64,000 bases of DNA from Methanorbis rubei (GCF_032714495.1 NZ_JAWDKB010000003.1:186001-250000); one strand, 5' to 3'; positions 15,500 to 25,109 are shown, counted from the first letter of the stretch. The notes: generated by a model not told the origin, from the letters alone. Made by a program: numbers and translations.

Positions 15500-15693
15500 A
15501 AAACGCGAATCACACGCCGTTTCGTCGTGCTCATCGCTTCGCAGAATAAAAAATCGCCAATGGCGATTTTTGAGAATTTATTATAATTACTTATTTTTGG
15601 AAAAAAAATTTCCATTCCGAAATGCGATGACTATTTTTTTGAAAAATCGCCATTGGCGATTTTTTATTCGCGCTATTCGTGCTATTCGCGTTT
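15500..15693. repeat. Family C palindromic element C1
   Basis: Between convergent genes. Left arm AAACGCGAATCACACG and TCGCCAATGGCGATTTTT, right arm AAAAATCGCCATTGGCGA and CGCTATTCGTGCTATTCGCG. Each arm contains the self-complementary core CGCCATTGGCG/CGCCAATGGCG. The AT-rich loop (about 15566-15640) is not shared with other copies. The GC module in the left arm differs from the standard one and is missing from the right arm. Confidence 0.85.
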
Positions 15694-15703
15694 CAACACA
15701 TCA

Positions 15704-15997
15704 TTACGAATGTTCGCGTTCGGATTCCATCTCTTTCAACGTCTTCTCCGCAAGCTCCTTCATACGTGTTGGAATACCGCGGGAAGAAATCGTCTCAAAC
15801 TCCTTCATCGACGCCGCAAGTTCAGAACCAAGGATAAAAATTGCATATTTGTGCTCAAGCTTGCTGCGATTGATCTGGTCAGGCTGGATCTTCAGTGCAG
15901 TATATTGGGGGAATTTCAGATCCGGATTGATCGACTCAAAGTACTCCTTTATATCGAAAAATATCTGGTGCAGTTCGATAAGCTCTTCCTTATGCAT
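15704..15997 (-). CDS. UPF0058 family protein
   Basis: A 97-residue archaeal protein of unknown function. It begins MHKEELIELHQIFFDIKEYFE, the recognisable UPF0058 start, and is mainly helical and charged with no membrane segment or metal motif. The family is restricted to archaea and is normally 85-100 residues. The gene stands alone, with a family C repeat directly after its stop, so the context gives no hint of its job. Confidence 0.8.
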   Translation of the reverse strand: MHKEELIELHQIFFDIKEYFESINPDLKFPQYTALKIQPDQINRSKLEHKYAIFILGSELAASMKEFETISSRGIPTRMKELAEKTLKEMESEREHS

Positions 15998-16167
15998 GTG
16001 TCATACAAGTGAGAATTCAGACAACATAAGCATTTGTCAGAAACCATTTTTGGGGTATATGAACATTATGCGGAGAGGCAGTGCAGGCAACCTGCCGCGG
16101 GCACAATAACTATCACTGCTTCCGTTCAAATATATACCACAATTCCAATCACCAACAGGAGACAGCT

Positions 16168-17799
16168 GTGAAAACTGTGAAAACCATCTATGTAATCGGC
16201 CACCGACACCCTGACACCGACAGTATCTGCAGTGTTATAGGTTACGCCGCATATCTCAATACACTGGGCGGCGGCCAGTACATCGCCGCCCGCTGCGGTG
16301 ATCTCAACGCCGAGTCCAGGTTTGCCCTAGAGAAATTTGGCGTTGAGGCTCCGGAACTTATCCTGAATGTTGAGCCTTCTGTCGCTGACATTCCGGTCAC
16401 CTACTCCCAGAGTGCGACCGCGAACACACCGACAATCGACGTCATCGAAACAATGGACGCAAATGATCTGCGAAATCTGCCGATCACCGATGCCGCAGGA
16501 AAACTGATCGGTCTTGTCAGTGAGCACGGTCTTGCCCACGCTTATGTCAGCACAATCAAGCGGGAAAATCTGGTTATGTCGCCGATGCCAGTCGAGACTC
16601 TCGCACGGATTCTCTCAGCAGACATCCGCGTCCGCAAGCATGATGTCCTCGAAGGTTCGGTCTACATCTCAATCGATGCGCTGCATGTGATTCTCTCCCG
16701 CATCACTGCAAAAGATATCGCCATAGTCGGTGACGACGAGCCTACCCAGCTTGCTCTGGTATCCGCAGGAATCGCGGCTCTGATAATCGCTGACTCGGCA
16801 CCGGTCGGCGACCGTGTGCTTACGGCTGCCGAGGCCAGAGGAGTGACGGTCCTCTCGACCGATGTTGATGCGTTTGGTGTTGCAAAGACGATTCACCTGA
16901 CTCTCCCCGCAGAGATGATCATGGCGACCGATGTGCCAACCGTTCATATGGGCGACACGCTTGAGTATGTGAAGGAACTCGTTTCCAACTCGAAGTATCG
17001 CACGGCTTGTGTTCTGGATGAGAACGGCAAACTGATCAGCACGATCTCGCGCAACTCGTTGATGGATGATGTGGAGAAGTCGGTGATTCTTCTGGATCAC
17101 AATGAGTACAGCCAGGCGGTCGAGGGAATTGAGACTGCTGATATTATTGAGATCATTGATCATCACCGCCTTGGGGCAATGGCAACCTTGCAGCCGATCC
17201 GTTTTGATCTTGAGCCGGTTGGTTCAACCTCAACGATTGTGACCAGGAGATTTATGGAGTCAGGGATTGAGCCGGAGAAAGGGGTTGCGGGTGCTCTTCT
17301 GTCAGGAATTCTTTCTGATACCCTTGGGCTGAAGATGTCGACGTCGACGAAACTTGATGAGGATGCTGTCTCTTTCCTCGCAAAAATTGCTGATGTGGAT
17401 CCAACAGCTTATGCTCAGGAGCTGATTGCAGAAGGTATGTCGCTGTCGGGTGTGTCCCAAAACGAGCTGCTTGACCGCGATACGAAGGAGTACAGTCTTT
17501 CCGGCAAGCGGGTGATTGTTGCTCAGATTCTGACGCCTTCGTATGAGTATGCACAGAATCAGTCTGAGGAGATTTATGCGGCTCTGCAGATGAAGATGCA
17601 TGAGTCGAATGCTCCTGATATCTATATTGCGCTGTATACGAGTGTGTCAGAGATGGGTTCTGATATGTTTGCGGTTGCGGATGAGTCGACGATGATGAAG
17701 ATGCACTGGGGCAGAAAACCGATGCATCTTGAGGGCGTTGTGTCGCGGAAGAAGGATTTCGTTCCACGCTTCGGACGTGCTCTGGCAAATCTTTTGTAA
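16168..17799 (+). CDS. ppaC: Manganese-dependent inorganic pyrophosphatase with CBS and DRTGG domains
   Basis: A 543-residue family II pyrophosphatase. The DHH catalytic domain starts GHRHPDTDS and is split by a regulatory insert: CBS motifs (PTIDVIETMDANDLRNLPITD and DVPTVHMGDTLEYVKELVSN) flanking a DRTGG-like domain. It then resumes with DHHRLGAMATL and the C-terminal DHHA2 domain, where RKKDFVP binds substrate. In the family, AMP/ADP inhibit and ATP or diadenosine polyphosphates activate through the CBS pair. The GTG at 16168 follows AGGAG at proper spacing. T-tracts after the stop probably terminate transcription. Confidence 0.88.
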   Translation: MKTVKTIYVIGHRHPDTDSICSVIGYAAYLNTLGGGQYIAARCGDLNAESRFALEKFGVEAPELILNVEPSVADIPVTYSQSATANTPTIDVIETMDANDLRNLPITDAAGKLIGLVSEHGLAHAYVSTIKRENLVMSPMPVETLARILSADIRVRKHDVLEGSVYISIDALHVILSRITAKDIAIVGDDEPTQLALVSAGIAALIIADSAPVGDRVLTAAEARGVTVLSTDVDAFGVAKTIHLTLPAEMIMATDVPTVHMGDTLEYVKELVSNSKYRTACVLDENGKLISTISRNSLMDDVEKSVILLDHNEYSQAVEGIETADIIEIIDHHRLGAMATLQPIRFDLEPVGSTSTIVTRRFMESGIEPEKGVAGALLSGILSDTLGLKMSTSTKLDEDAVSFLAKIADVDPTAYAQELIAEGMSLSGVSQNELLDRDTKEYSLSGKRVIVAQILTPSYEYAQNQSEEIYAALQMKMHESNAPDIYIALYTSVSEMGSDMFAVADESTMMKMHWGRKPMHLEGVVSRKKDFVPRFGRALANLL

Positions 17800-17837
17800 A
17801 TATTTTTTTTCTTTTTTTGTGGGAATTTTTTTTGTCC

Positions 17838-18085
17838 ACGTCCTCGCTTTGAATAACCACGGAATGCACAGAACACACAGAGTTTCACTGAAAAATGCAC
17901 GGAGAACGCCTGCGGCGCCGGAATGCACGGAAATATATTTTTCATATTTTTAGAGTAAATAAAATAAATTATCTCGGAAATCTTTCCGTGCATTCCGGCG
18001 CCGCAGGCGTTCTCCGTGCATTTCATTTTTTTCCGTGAAGCTCCGTGACATTTCCGTGCATTCCGTGGTTACTCAAAATGAGACC
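17838..18085. repeat. Family A palindromic element A4
   Basis: Between the convergent pyrophosphatase and coiled-coil genes. Both arms carry the AACGCCTGCGGCGCCGG module in opposite orientation, so the hairpin is well matched (ATGCACGGAGAACGCC... against ...GGCGTTCTCCGTGCAT). The AT-rich loop (ATATATTTTTCATATTTT, then ATCTCGGAAATCTTTCC) matches A2. It ends CCGTGGTTACTCAAAATGAGACC-like. Confidence 0.85.
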
Positions 18086-18132
18086 AAGGATAGAAACAAA
18101 CAAAAAAAAGTGATTATGAGAGATGAATAGTA

Positions 18133-19632
18133 TTACTGTTCTTCTGCTTCTTCAGCATCTTCCGGAGCATCAACTGCATCGGCTGCTGCTCTGGCAAGCA
18201 TAGCCTTCTCAAGCTTCTGCACCTTCGCCGAAAGCGACGGAACCGTCAGGACAGTTGCGTCACGCTCTGCCGGCGGGTTCATCCGTGCGGTATGCTCGTA
18301 CTCGGCAATATCTGCTGCTACATCGGTCGGCAGATTCTCGGCCTTCTGCAGAAGCTCCAGCATCTCATTGCTGAAGTAAGTGTCAAGCACAATCTTTCTC
18401 TTCGCTGCATGGCTCAACTCACCGATAAACTGGCAGATCTGATTCAGCTCGAACGGAGTAATCTGGCGGGCGAACTCGTACTCCTCAATTCTGTGAAGTG
18501 TGCGAACAACCGCTTCAAGCGCCTCAGGCGTAACCACAAATACTGTGCAGCGTGTAGACTCATACACAAACTCGGTCAGCTTGGATGCAACAAGGTTCGG
18601 CACCACAAGATATGCCTCGCCGCGGACGCCGTCCTCTTTTGCTGACTCGAACAGCTCGGCAGCTTCTGCTGCAACACGTCCCTCAAAGGATGCAACCTCG
18701 TCAGGGGACGCAGGAGACACCGTGTTGAAGAACACAAAGCTGCTGTTGACCAGCACCGCAAAATCAGGGTGACCAGTGCCGTGATAGGTCGCCTCGGTCT
18801 TCAGACCAAGGTTCAGGTCAGCACAGACTTTTTCCAGAATGGTGCCGACATGTGCATGATGACCGTCAAAGACCTCCACCATATCCTGGCGTGCGGCTAA
18901 GTCAGCTGCTGCTCTCTCCTCGGAAAGTTTTGCCGAAAGTGCGTTCAGACGCTCAGCCTCGGTCGCAAGAGCCGCATACTTTGCATCGCGCTCGCTCACA
19001 TGTGTATTGATCTCTTCCTGGCGTGCAGAGTTTTCCTTCACCGCTGCATCGATTGCCTTCCTGAGAGCGTCCATCTCTGCCTCGCGGGAGAGGTACTGCT
19101 CGCGGAAGATTCGTGCCTGATCATTATCTGCCAGATGAGCATTGCGTTCTGCGGTAAGTTCAGTAGCAAGACTGTCGCGTTCGGAGACAACGCAGTTGTA
19201 GTTTCCGGTAAGTTCAGTGTACTGATCGTTCAAGGCCTGCAGTTCAGCCTGACGCGAACCTTCCGCAGCCCTCCACTGTTCGGCAGAGTTTGCATTCGCA
19301 GATGCAGTCTTCGTCATCTCGAACAGTTTGCTCTCCAGAACATCCTTCTCCTCTGAAAGAGCGTCTCCGTCGTTGTGGAGATCCTCGTTCATGGATTTTA
19401 TTTCTTCCAGACGAAGAGTCAGCGCATTGATCTCAGCCTCCTGATCTGCAGCAAGACACTCTGTCTCTGCAAGCCTCTCTTGTGTCTCCGAAAGAGTGCC
19501 GGTTACGGCCTTATACTCTTCCTCTGCGGTTGCCGCTGCCGCAGTGATCTTCTTCCAGGAGAAGAGGCGAGCCCCCACACCGGCATCGCGGACCTTTCCG
19601 AAGAATGTATCAAGATTTTCCGAATCGCTCAT
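18133..19632 (-). CDS. Coiled-coil protein with RmuC-like C-terminal domain (paralogue 1)
   Basis: A 499-residue protein. Residues 10-30 carry DAGVGARLFSWKKI, shared with the next gene upstream. Residues about 35-250 are a long heptad-rich coiled coil. Residues about 256-400 resemble the RmuC fold: GHPDFAVLV, SFVFFNTVSP, AYLVVPNLVASKLTEF and VFVVTPEALEAVVRTLHRI line up with the RmuC pattern PD-V, D-K, FIP-E and SP-TLL--LRT. The RmuC acidic and Lys residues are replaced (NTV), so nuclease activity is doubtful. The C-terminal tail is acidic. No signal peptide. Function unknown; the fold call is my reading of motifs. Confidence 0.6.
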   Translation of the reverse strand: MSDSENLDTFFGKVRDAGVGARLFSWKKITAAAATAEEEYKAVTGTLSETQERLAETECLAADQEAEINALTLRLEEIKSMNEDLHNDGDALSEEKDVLESKLFEMTKTASANANSAEQWRAAEGSRQAELQALNDQYTELTGNYNCVVSERDSLATELTAERNAHLADNDQARIFREQYLSREAEMDALRKAIDAAVKENSARQEEINTHVSERDAKYAALATEAERLNALSAKLSEERAAADLAARQDMVEVFDGHHAHVGTILEKVCADLNLGLKTEATYHGTGHPDFAVLVNSSFVFFNTVSPASPDEVASFEGRVAAEAAELFESAKEDGVRGEAYLVVPNLVASKLTEFVYESTRCTVFVVTPEALEAVVRTLHRIEEYEFARQITPFELNQICQFIGELSHAAKRKIVLDTYFSNEMLELLQKAENLPTDVAADIAEYEHTARMNPPAERDATVLTVPSLSAKVQKLEKAMLARAAADAVDAPEDAEEAEEQ

Positions 19633-19716
19633 AATCTAATCAAGAAAATATATGTGTGTCCTATCAGATAATACATTCGCATTTCCCAATAGAAAAACAA
19701 GCAGAAAAAAGGGGAG

Positions 19717-21123
19717 TTAGCGGGTCTGGGTCTTTTCATAGACCACAAACCGCGCAACCGTTCTGACCGCTGCGATCACTTGTGAAGGGGTGATCACTTC
19801 GACCGAACAGGCCGGAGATGCATACAAAGTCTTCGTAATATACATCATGCACTCGTCCGGGACAACGATGAACGCTTCTTTGCGGCAGTTTGCGGTGCCA
19901 AGGCCGGCTGCCAGTTTCTTTGCAGTCTCGCGGACTTTGGCGTCTGCACCACGCAGCTCTTCGTAGGACTTCGGGGCGAAGGGTGCGAACACGACATGGT
20001 GACCGCTGATTGTCGCGAGGAATCCGTACTTCTCTTCTGCCGGCGCTGTTCCTGCGGCATCAGTGATGGCGGACTTCGTGCGCAGGGGATGCTCCTTCCA
20101 TTCATCGAGAATTTCTGAAGTGATGGCAGAGTAGGTGGAGAGCGTATCCTTTTTTGCGCAAAGGTCAGACTCAAGCGAGTGTTTGGTCTGTTCGAGATGA
20201 CTGATCTCGCGGGAGAGTTTGGCCTGCTGTTCCTTGAGTTGTTCCTGCTTGGTTTGGTTTTCCAAGTTGGTCTTTACTGATGCAAATCCTATCCGGTTGA
20301 TGTCGTTGAGCATCTGCCTTTTGACGTCATGCAGTTCGCTGAGTTCTCTTTTGAGTTCCTCAGCCTCCGCACATTTTTCGTCAAGGTCAGTTTTGAGACG
20401 GTGAATTTCAGTTAAGTCGCACTCACGCTGGTACTTCCATGAGTCCACCGTCCGCGTGAGTTCGTGGATGGTCGGAACAAACAAGCGGCTTCGTTCGTTG
20501 AAGTCTGCGTTGAGTGTTTCGATCTCTTTTTCGTGGGTCAGAGTGAGGCGGGAAATATTTTCTTCGGAGGCTGCAACACTATCGTTTTTCTCGCAGACGA
20601 GTCCGGCGTAGTCCGAGGTTAAGACATGGTATTTGGCATCAATTTCCGCAAGTTCAGTTTTATTTTCGGCAAGCTGTGTTTCAAGTTCCTGATATCTTGT
20701 AAGAGAGCTCTCCAACTCTGCTTCGAGCCTGCTGATCTCACTCATTTTGGCTGCAAGTTCGATATGCTGATTATGAATCTCCAACTCTTTTATCTTTTCA
20801 TCATCAGACCAGTTTTGTGAGTTAGCTTCGTAGCTGTCCTTGAGAAGCTGGTGCGCGATTGTTTCGCCAGCAAGTTTCTCGGACAATTGGATGAATTGGA
20901 TGGTTGCCTGTTCATATTTTTCGGTGAGTGCTGCGTTCTCGCACTTGAGCTGATCGATATTTCTATTTGCCGAAGAAAGTGAGTTCGCAATTTCCAGATA
21001 TTCATTTTCCGCAGATACTATCTCGGATTGGACTTTTCCCCACGAAAATAATCGTTCCGAGACACCAGCGCCGGATAGTTTCCGGTATCGGTCTGAACCG
21101 CCAGTAGTATTATTGTCAACCAT
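19717..21123 (-). CDS. Coiled-coil protein with RmuC-like C-terminal domain (paralogue 2)
   Basis: A 468-residue paralogue of the downstream gene. The N-terminal motif GAGVSERLFSWGKV and following EY-containing helix match it, residues about 30-340 are coiled coil, and the last 105 residues (GFLATISGHHVVFAPFAP, EAFIVVPDECMMYITKTLY, VEVITPSQVIAAVRTVARF) align with the RmuC-like region of paralogue 1. The segment holding the first acidic residue (GHPDF in paralogue 1) is missing, so this copy is even less likely to be catalytic. The two genes are 84 bases apart and probably co-transcribed. They may form a heteromeric coiled-coil assembly; inference. Confidence 0.6.
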   Translation of the reverse strand: MVDNNTTGGSDRYRKLSGAGVSERLFSWGKVQSEIVSAENEYLEIANSLSSANRNIDQLKCENAALTEKYEQATIQFIQLSEKLAGETIAHQLLKDSYEANSQNWSDDEKIKELEIHNQHIELAAKMSEISRLEAELESSLTRYQELETQLAENKTELAEIDAKYHVLTSDYAGLVCEKNDSVAASEENISRLTLTHEKEIETLNADFNERSRLFVPTIHELTRTVDSWKYQRECDLTEIHRLKTDLDEKCAEAEELKRELSELHDVKRQMLNDINRIGFASVKTNLENQTKQEQLKEQQAKLSREISHLEQTKHSLESDLCAKKDTLSTYSAITSEILDEWKEHPLRTKSAITDAAGTAPAEEKYGFLATISGHHVVFAPFAPKSYEELRGADAKVRETAKKLAAGLGTANCRKEAFIVVPDECMMYITKTLYASPACSVEVITPSQVIAAVRTVARFVVYEKTQTR

Positions 21124-21692
21124 ACCTCTGATACCTACTATATTTATATCATCATCGGTATTTAAGATAAATGTTCGTTTTTTAGTATCGCTGAAATCGC
21201 CAGAAAAATATCAGAGTTTGGGGGCAGGAGTTTTTCGAGCGAAAAAATAATTTTTGTTTTGAGGAAAATACGAAAATATTTCGTTGATTTTTCTGAGAAA
21301 AAAGAGGTGACTCACCGGCGAGTGAACAGGATAGAGATCTCAAACACCTATAATTTTTTCAGGTAAATTTTTTCGGAAAAAAATCCGACCCAATCTTTTT
21401 TGTGGTGTCTGGGGTTTGTGTTTCCTTTCAAACAAAAATCCGCCCGCCACTCAGCAGACATCTTTCTTCAACTTCGATGGATGTTTCACGCGAGTACACG
21501 GGATGATATCACATCTATGAAATCATGATATGCGAGGTTATTTTTCAAATGTTAGGACATATATCGAGATATACTCTCAAATAGCCCCATATTGAGAGTG
21601 TTTTTACCAACAAAAGACGATTCGGTTTGCAGATAATTATATTATTTCTGAAATCCAAAATACCATACTAAAAGGGAGATAGGCGGTGAAAT
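21124..21692. other. Divergent spacer between coiled-coil and pilin genes
   Basis: A 569-base AT-rich spacer with no credible open frame. It contains a palindrome TATATCGAGATATA at 21560-21573, directly followed by a hairpin at 21573-21599 (ACTCTCAA / TTGAGAGT) and TTTTT on the plus strand, which looks like an intrinsic terminator. No gene precedes it on the plus strand, so a small plus-strand RNA ending near 21605 is possible. A TATA-like TTATATTATT near 21640 serves the pilin gene. Confidence 0.35.
21573..21605 (+). terminator. Orphan terminator-like hairpin
   Basis: ACTCTCAA, 11-base loop, TTGAGAGT followed by GTTTTTA. It has intrinsic-terminator form on the plus strand, yet no plus-strand gene lies within the preceding 3.7 kb, the nearest being the pyrophosphatase gene. 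Confidence 0.4.
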
Positions 21693-22571
21693 ATGGTGCT
21701 GATAAATGCCAAAAATAATGATAATGCGGTTTCGCCGGTGATTGGAACGATCTTACTCGTGATGATAACAGTGGTGCTCGTTGCTATTGTCGCAATCGCT
21801 GTGATGGGTATGGCAGGCAATCAGTCAGGGTATGTCGTCGGAGTTACGGTGGGTGCCGCAGATTCAGGGAATGATGCGGTCGTGACACTGTACAGCAGCA
21901 AAAATCTTCCTGAGTTGGTAAAGGTCGAGGTAATCGATGCCGGCTCTTCGCTTGGAGAGTTTGTTGAGGTATGGAACGGAACGGCAGGTTCTGCACCGGT
22001 CGGCGTTCCGTTCACGGCGAAGAAGGTTGCGAGGCCTGCTGAGGAGATGCAGTCATACTCGACGGAACTTTCGGTGCGGGGAACATTTGCTGACGGAACA
22101 GAGCAGGTGCTGCTTATGCAGGATGTGATTTTTTCGGGAGTAGAAGAGGTGGTGGAGGGGCCGACAATTGCTTTCGATAATAAAGTGGAGTGGGGTTATC
22201 AATATAGTATCGAACCCGAACAAGGTAGTCAAGTGCCAGTTTCTCAAGGGACATTATTGGACTTTGGAAATGGAGAGTATGTATATGTTAAGGATACTGG
22301 TGCAGGATATTGGAAAGGTAACGTGGAGGCAGGTTATAAGAGAAGTCAATTTATGAATACGGTTGGTAGTGGTGGTGCGTTCATCCCAGTGGATATTACA
22401 CCAGAGAAAATCCAGAGTGAACAATCACTGAATAGCGCAACCACATCCATTACAACATCTGATCCTATAGGGACAGTGTATCGTGATGGTAAGGGGACAT
22501 TATACATGATGATATCTCCTGCTAATTGGGGTACGAACAGGGTGATTAAAATAGGTTCAATAACCCCTTAA
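21693..22571 (+). CDS. Archaeal type IV pilin-like protein
   Basis: A 292-residue protein with the archaeal pilin N-terminus: a short basic leader, then DNAVSPVIGTILLVMITVVL, a class III signal in which the hydrophobic helix (residues 13-40) forms the pilus core after prepilin peptidase cleavage. The rest is a secreted beta-rich domain. GGTGAAAT precedes the start. The second half of the gene (from about 22170) is markedly more AT-rich and uses different codons than the first half, suggesting replacement of the surface-exposed domain. No pilus assembly genes are adjacent. Confidence 0.82.
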   Translation: MVLINAKNNDNAVSPVIGTILLVMITVVLVAIVAIAVMGMAGNQSGYVVGVTVGAADSGNDAVVTLYSSKNLPELVKVEVIDAGSSLGEFVEVWNGTAGSAPVGVPFTAKKVARPAEEMQSYSTELSVRGTFADGTEQVLLMQDVIFSGVEEVVEGPTIAFDNKVEWGYQYSIEPEQGSQVPVSQGTLLDFGNGEYVYVKDTGAGYWKGNVEAGYKRSQFMNTVGSGGAFIPVDITPEKIQSEQSLNSATTSITTSDPIGTVYRDGKGTLYMMISPANWGTNRVIKIGSITP

Positions 22572-22654
22572 TATTTATTCGATTGAACAGGATTTTTGCA
22601 AAGTCTTTGATCTCCATCACCAAGACTATCGCATTCACGCAATATTTTTCCCCA

Positions 22655-23095
22655 TCACCCTCTTTTCTTCTTCCCCTCCATCTTCAGCAGATCCCTCTTG
22701 ATCTGCAGATCAGGCGTGAAGCCGCCGAGCGTTCCGTCAGATGCGGTAACGCGGTGGCAGGGAACGATCAGTGAGGTAGGATTTCTCGCCATCGCATTGC
22801 CGACAACCCGTGGATGTGTATCAGCTACAAGAGCAACCTCGCGGTACGTCCGCGTCTCCCCGTAAGGAATTTTCGACACCGCCGCATACACGCGTGAATA
22901 CGCGTTATCTCCGGAAACCGCAGCGGACACAAGCGGATCAAACGAATCAACCCGGCCCGCGAGAAACTTCGTGAACTGCACGGGAACCGGACCCTCAGGT
23001 GCGGTTCTGACGAACTGCACCTGATACACAACATTTCCCTCCCATGAAACAATAACCTTCCACAGCCCGAAGCTACATGAACCTGTTTGCATCAT
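22655..23095 (-). CDS. ogt: Methylated-DNA-protein-cysteine methyltransferase
   Basis: A 146-residue O6-alkylguanine repair protein. IVPCHRV is the active-site motif with the acceptor Cys, TRTYREVA and HPRVVGNAMARNP form the helix-turn-helix and Asn hinge. It transfers the alkyl group irreversibly to its own Cys. The start at 23095 (a second ATG is at 23092) lies five bases past the stop of the XPD-like helicase gene, so the two repair genes form an operon. The C-terminus is basic (KKKRG). Confidence 0.9.
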   Translation of the reverse strand: MMQTGSCSFGLWKVIVSWEGNVVYQVQFVRTAPEGPVPVQFTKFLAGRVDSFDPLVSAAVSGDNAYSRVYAAVSKIPYGETRTYREVALVADTHPRVVGNAMARNPTSLIVPCHRVTASDGTLGGFTPDLQIKRDLLKMEGKKKRG

Positions 23096-23099
23096 CCCA

Positions 23100-25109
23100 T
23101 CACTTCCATTTCGCAAGAATTCCAGGCAACGTATCTGCGTCGCACTCTTTGAGCTCTGCCTTCATCCAGGGCGGAAGTCCGGAAAAGATCTCAGGATCCA
23201 AAAACCGTTCCTCGCCTAAGATAAGCACGCCGCGATCCGTCTCGGTTCGGAGAACGCGGCCGAGCGCCTGCAATGCCTTGTTCATCGCAGGAAGCGTATA
23301 GGCGATGAACTCTCCTTCGCTTCCAAACTTTCGCTTAAAGTAGCTGTTCACCATCCGCCTCACTTGTGTAAACGGTGCCAGAGGAAGACCAATCACCATC
23401 GCCGCAGTCAGTTGATCGCCGCGGTAGTCAAGCCCCTCGCTCCATTTTCCTCCGCAGACCGCAAACATCACGCCCGACTTTCGCTGACTCGGAAGGCTGA
23501 TGAACTCCTTGAGTGCTGCGTTCGCCTCCTCGGTCTCGCGTGGCTCGATGAACACCTGCTTTGACCGAATTTTTCCATCACAGAGCTTCGCAAACTGCGA
23601 CTGCAACTGGTACGAAGGGAAGTATATCGCAATGTTTCCGGGAAGCTTTGCGAACGCAAGAATGTAGGCGGTGATAGCCGCCGTATTTTCCGAGTTCTGC
23701 CGCCGCGAAAATGCAGTCGTGATATCACGGCTGCCGAGCACCAGACGATTCTCTTTTGGAAACGAGTTCGGCAGAGACAACGTCCCAACCGGCATCTCGC
23801 CGAAATAGTAACGCCGATAGGACTCTACCGGCGCAAGAGTTCCGCTGATAAGAACGGTCGCCGCATGCATCGAAACCATCTCCTGCAACCGGTTTGCCGG
23901 ATCGATGTTTCTCACCTCAAGATTTACCGCATCCCCGTCTTTCACATAAACCGTCAAAAATGCCGGGTCGGATGAAGACCGGTAAATCCTGAACAGAAAC
24001 TCGCACAGCCGTTCGATTGCCGTCTCGCGGTACTCAGCCTTCTGAATACTTGCCTCGCGAAGCGTCTCCTTAATCGACAAAAGATCATCTAAGATGTCGT
24101 CGAGTTTCGTGTAGAGCGAACCCTTGATTAACAATCTGTTAAAGATTGTCGGATCAAACCAGTCCTCCACCTCGTTCGACCGCCTCAGTCCATTCATGAA
24201 CTCAGCAATTCTCGGCAGAACATGACGGACCGCATCAGCCCCGCGAACCTTTCCGCGGATCGAGGCGAGCTCATGCGAAGCATTTTCGATATCAGTCTCG
24301 CTGAGACGGATGCTCTGAATGCCCTGCACCACATCGCCGAGATTGTGGGCTTCGTCAAGAAGCATCATCACGTCCGTTGGCTCGCATTGGAGAGTCACAT
24401 ACAGCTGTTCGCGAATATCGTCGTTGAAGAGGTGATGATAGTTGAGAATCACCACGTCAGCCCCGCGAGCCGCAGAAAGCATCAGATCGTACGGACAGAC
24501 GCTGCCGGCAAACTCATGCAGATCGGCTGGCATGACAACACCCTTCTGTGCCCGCTCGGCTTTGGTTCGCATCTCAGGAGACGGGATGAGTCTTCTCCCG
24601 CCGTCCTCTCCCTGCACAAATACACGGCTGTTCACAAAGTAGGGACAGATCATCGGATGATCGCGGTCCTGCTTTCGAATTTGTTCAAGGATCATCTTGT
24701 CCTTTGACGGAACCATCGAACCGCGGTCTGCCCGCTCCTGCATGAGAGCGGTCGAGAATGCTTTCACTCCCTCGCATCTGCGGTAGACATCGCCGTACCC
24801 GCCTAACGGACACATGTTTCCTTTGCCGATCAAGTAGACGAACTTGAGGTCACGCTTTTTCTTCTGCCTGATGAGTTCAAGTTCGCGGATGAAGATCTGC
24901 AGCTGCGAAATTGTTCTGACCGCAACAAAAATTTTTTTGCCGTTTGCCTCGGCAAGCAGGGGAGCGATCACGCTTGACTTGCCGCTTCCGGTTGGTGCAT
25001 CCACCATGAGAATGCCGCCTTCCCGAGCGGTCTTTGCTACCGCTTCCAGCATCTCTTTCTGGTTGTTGCGGTAGGACTGATAGGGGAAGTAGTCGGCGAT
25101 GGATGACAT
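23100..25109 (-). CDS. XPD/Rad3-like 5'-3' DNA helicase with iron-sulfur domain
   Basis: A 669-residue superfamily 2 helicase. DAPTGSGKSSVIAPLL is Walker A and LLDEAHNL the DEAH box. Four cysteines between them (GNMCPLGG, RRCEG, MICPYF, SVCPYD) form the 4Fe-4S domain that separates strands. GKWSEGLDYRG and the QALGRVLRTETDRG motif VI follow. XPD opens DNA 5' to 3' in repair. It is co-transcribed with the alkyltransferase gene. The start MSSIADYFPYQSYRNNQ matches the family, with the Q-motif near residue 16. Confidence 0.9.
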   Translation of the reverse strand: MSSIADYFPYQSYRNNQKEMLEAVAKTAREGGILMVDAPTGSGKSSVIAPLLAEANGKKIFVAVRTISQLQIFIRELELIRQKKKRDLKFVYLIGKGNMCPLGGYGDVYRRCEGVKAFSTALMQERADRGSMVPSKDKMILEQIRKQDRDHPMICPYFVNSRVFVQGEDGGRRLIPSPEMRTKAERAQKGVVMPADLHEFAGSVCPYDLMLSAARGADVVILNYHHLFNDDIREQLYVTLQCEPTDVMMLLDEAHNLGDVVQGIQSIRLSETDIENASHELASIRGKVRGADAVRHVLPRIAEFMNGLRRSNEVEDWFDPTIFNRLLIKGSLYTKLDDILDDLLSIKETLREASIQKAEYRETAIERLCEFLFRIYRSSSDPAFLTVYVKDGDAVNLEVRNIDPANRLQEMVSMHAATVLISGTLAPVESYRRYYFGEMPVGTLSLPNSFPKENRLVLGSRDITTAFSRRQNSENTAAITAYILAFAKLPGNIAIYFPSYQLQSQFAKLCDGKIRSKQVFIEPRETEEANAALKEFISLPSQRKSGVMFAVCGGKWSEGLDYRGDQLTAAMVIGLPLAPFTQVRRMVNSYFKRKFGSEGEFIAYTLPAMNKALQALGRVLRTETDRGVLILGEERFLDPEIFSGLPPWMKAELKECDADTLPGILAKWK

